Source: Phytopseudomonas straminea
GTDB lineage: Bacteria; Pseudomonadota; Gammaproteobacteria; Pseudomonadales; Pseudomonadaceae
NCBI RefSeq assembly: GCF_900112645.1
Contig: NZ_FOMO01000003.1
Location: forward strand, 523,877-587,876
DNA length: 64,000 bases
Direction of reading: 5' to 3'
Made by a program: the position numbers and the translations under genes. Below, one piece after another: positions 62,731-64,000 of the stretch (its first letter is position 1; the number at the start of each line of letters is the position of its first letter). The notes under the pieces are model-generated. The model saw only the letters and a program-made list of their open reading frames with translations, was not told where the DNA came from and did not search any database.

Positions 62731-62812
62731 CCCGGGTGTCGCTATGCTCGACCCGGGCTGCCTGGCAGTGATCCCGGAACCGTAGCCGGGGTTGAGCGAA
62801 GCGATACCCAGG
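62731..62812. repeat. Intergenic inverted repeat, family A (copy 3)
   Basis: CCCGGGTGTCGCTATGCTCG and ACCCGGGCTG face CGTAGCCGGGGTTGAGCGAA and GCGATACCCAGG. The arms match the copies at 4167 and 52211. The element lies directly after the pcaR stop in the 226-base gap before the dehydrogenase gene. Confidence 0.72.
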
Positions 62813-62945
62813 AATAACCGGTCGCGCGAGCCGCGTCATACCCACCCCGCGGTGCGCCCATTCAACAACCTGATGATGGCTGGGCGCCGCCTGCGCCTTC
62901 GCTACACTCGGACTGTCTTTCATTAGCCAGCAGGGCAGGTTGAGC

Positions 62946-63773
62946 ATGAGCAATCGCATGATGATCACAGGGGCCGGCTCCGGCCTGGGGCGCGAGCTGG
63001 CATTGCGCTGGGCACACGAGGGCTGGCGGCTGGCCCTGTCGGACGTCAACGACGCTGGGCTGGCGGAAACCTTGCGCCTGGTGCGCGAGGCCGGTGGTGA
63101 CGGTTTCACCCTGCGCTGCGACGTGCGTGATTACAGCCAGCTGACCGCCCTGGCGCAGGCCTGCGAAGAGAAGTTCGGCGGCATCGACATCATCATCAAC
63201 AACGCTGGCGTGGCCTCGGGCGGCTTCTTCGCCGAACTGTCGCTGGAAGACTGGGACTGGCAACTGGCGATCAACCTGATGGGCGTGGTCAAGGGCTGCA
63301 AGGCCTTTCTACCGCTGCTAGAACGCAGCCACGGGCGCATCATCAATATCGCCTCCATGGCGGCGTTGATGCAGGGGCCGGGCATGAGCAACTACAACGT
63401 CGCCAAGGCCGGTGTGGTAGCACTATCGGAAAGTCTGCTGGCTGAGCTCAAACCCCTGCAGGTCGGCGTCCACGTGGTCTGTCCGTCGTTCTTCCAGACC
63501 AACCTGCTCGACTCGTTCCGCGGACCGACGCCAGCCATGAAGGCTCAGGTCGGCAAGCTGCTGGAAAGTTCACCGATCAACGCCGAGTTCATCGCCGACT
63601 ATATCTTCAAGGCCGTCGCCGCTGGCGAGTTCATGATCCTGCCCCACGAGCAGGGCCGCCAGGCCTGGGCGCTGAAGCAGAAGAACCCGCAACTGCTGTA
63701 TGACGAGATGACCCTGATGTGCGAGAAGATGCGCGCCAAGGCGGCCGGGCAGCGCGAAACGAAGGCTTCTTAA
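62946..63773 (+). CDS. Short-chain dehydrogenase/reductase (SDR)
   Basis: This 275-residue classical SDR has the cofactor loop TGAGSGLG (about residues 8-15), Asp-containing LSDVND (suggesting NAD(H) preference), the structural NNAGVASGG, the catalytic Ser in INIASMAAL and the Tyr/Lys pair in YNVAKAG. No membrane segment is seen. The substrate cannot be deduced. ATG 62946 is preferred over a TTG at 62940. It stands alone between two repeat elements. Confidence 0.88.
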   Translation: MSNRMMITGAGSGLGRELALRWAHEGWRLALSDVNDAGLAETLRLVREAGGDGFTLRCDVRDYSQLTALAQACEEKFGGIDIIINNAGVASGGFFAELSLEDWDWQLAINLMGVVKGCKAFLPLLERSHGRIINIASMAALMQGPGMSNYNVAKAGVVALSESLLAELKPLQVGVHVVCPSFFQTNLLDSFRGPTPAMKAQVGKLLESSPINAEFIADYIFKAVAAGEFMILPHEQGRQAWALKQKNPQLLYDEMTLMCEKMRAKAAGQRETKAS

Positions 63774-63865
63774 GCCTGTCACGACCTTTGGGTTTCTAGG
63801 CGCTTGTATTCCCGTGAATCGGCTGCAAGAAGGCAAAATCGGTCGGTGAGCAGCGTTTATTTTGT

Positions 63866-63922
63866 AGGAGGGGCTTTAGCCCCGAGCTTTACAGGGGGCA
63901 AAGATCTCGGGGCTAAAGCCCC
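63866..63922. repeat. REP-like double palindrome, family B
   Basis: AGGGGCTTTAGCCCCGAG (63869-63886) and CTCGGGGCTAAAGCCCCT (63906-63922) are exact reverse complements, and each arm is also a palindrome (GGGGCT-xx-AGCCCC). The preceding TGTAGG is typical of Pseudomonas REP units. The remaining bases to the window end show no gene. Confidence 0.8.
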
Positions 63923-64000
63923 TTGTATGGTGATACTCGAAGGGGTGGTGGGACGACAAAGCCAATTCTGACTGTTCGCAGCAGTACAGACGGTAGGAGA

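Overview
The window is about 64 kb of a GC-rich (roughly 60-65 % by eye) chromosome that reads as a pseudomonad, Pseudomonas in the broad sense. The evidence is the gene order fliEFGHIJ - hsbA/hsbR/hptB - fliK - fliLMNOPQR - flhB - flhA - flhF - fleN - fliA - cheY - cheZ - cheA - cheB - motC - motD - parA-like - cheW-like - cheW, followed by the complete System I cytochrome c maturation operon. FleN, MotCD and the HptB pathway, together with sigma-54 promoters ahead of each early flagellar operon, are Pseudomonas hallmarks. I cannot name the species from sequence alone. I see no tRNA, rRNA, transposase, phage gene or CRISPR array.

Region 1 (1-21 kb) is ordinary housekeeping and accessory chromosome: oligopeptidase B; a membrane protein, a class II glutamine amidotransferase and a DUF2937 protein; a MoxR ATPase / GFA / von Willebrand A operon; a DUF748 protein; cysteine synthase cysK; a DMT exporter; a YncD/PqqU-type TonB receptor; the aerotaxis receptor aer; a DTW-domain tRNA modification enzyme; a pirin; an mlaA plus alpha/beta-hydrolase pair; a GH17 glucan transferase; and a ComEA-like helix-hairpin-helix protein.

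Region 2 (21.5-52.2 kb) is the flagellar/chemotaxis supercluster. It encodes the MS ring, switch, export apparatus, hook-length control, placement and number control (FlhF, FleN), the late sigma factor FliA, the core chemotaxis proteins, the MotCD stator and a ParC/ParP-like polar-positioning pair. Four GG-N10-GC sigma-54 sites lie ahead of fliE, fliK, fliL and flhA. FliA-type promoters are visible ahead of the ParP-like gene and, less surely, ahead of aer and hsbA. A periplasmic Cu,Zn superoxide dismutase gene lies in reverse orientation between flhB and flhA.

Region 3 (52.3-54.3 kb) is a convergent two-gene operon for a FliK-like protein and a stand-alone FlhB C-terminal-like protein. Region 4 (54.4-61.7 kb) is ccmABCDEFGHI with a small lipoprotein translationally coupled at its end. 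Region 5 (61.8-64 kb) has a PcaR-like IclR regulator with a perfect inverted-repeat operator, a short-chain dehydrogenase, and REP-like intergenic repeats.

The observation I rate highest is a short acidic-hydrophobic helix motif, roughly D-[DE]-[IVF]-[DE]-x-[LM]-L. It is present at the N-termini of FliM and FliN and the C-terminus of CheZ, where it is a known CheY-docking type of peptide. It occurs again as four copies in the CheA linker, where a folded P2 (CheY-binding) domain would normally be.
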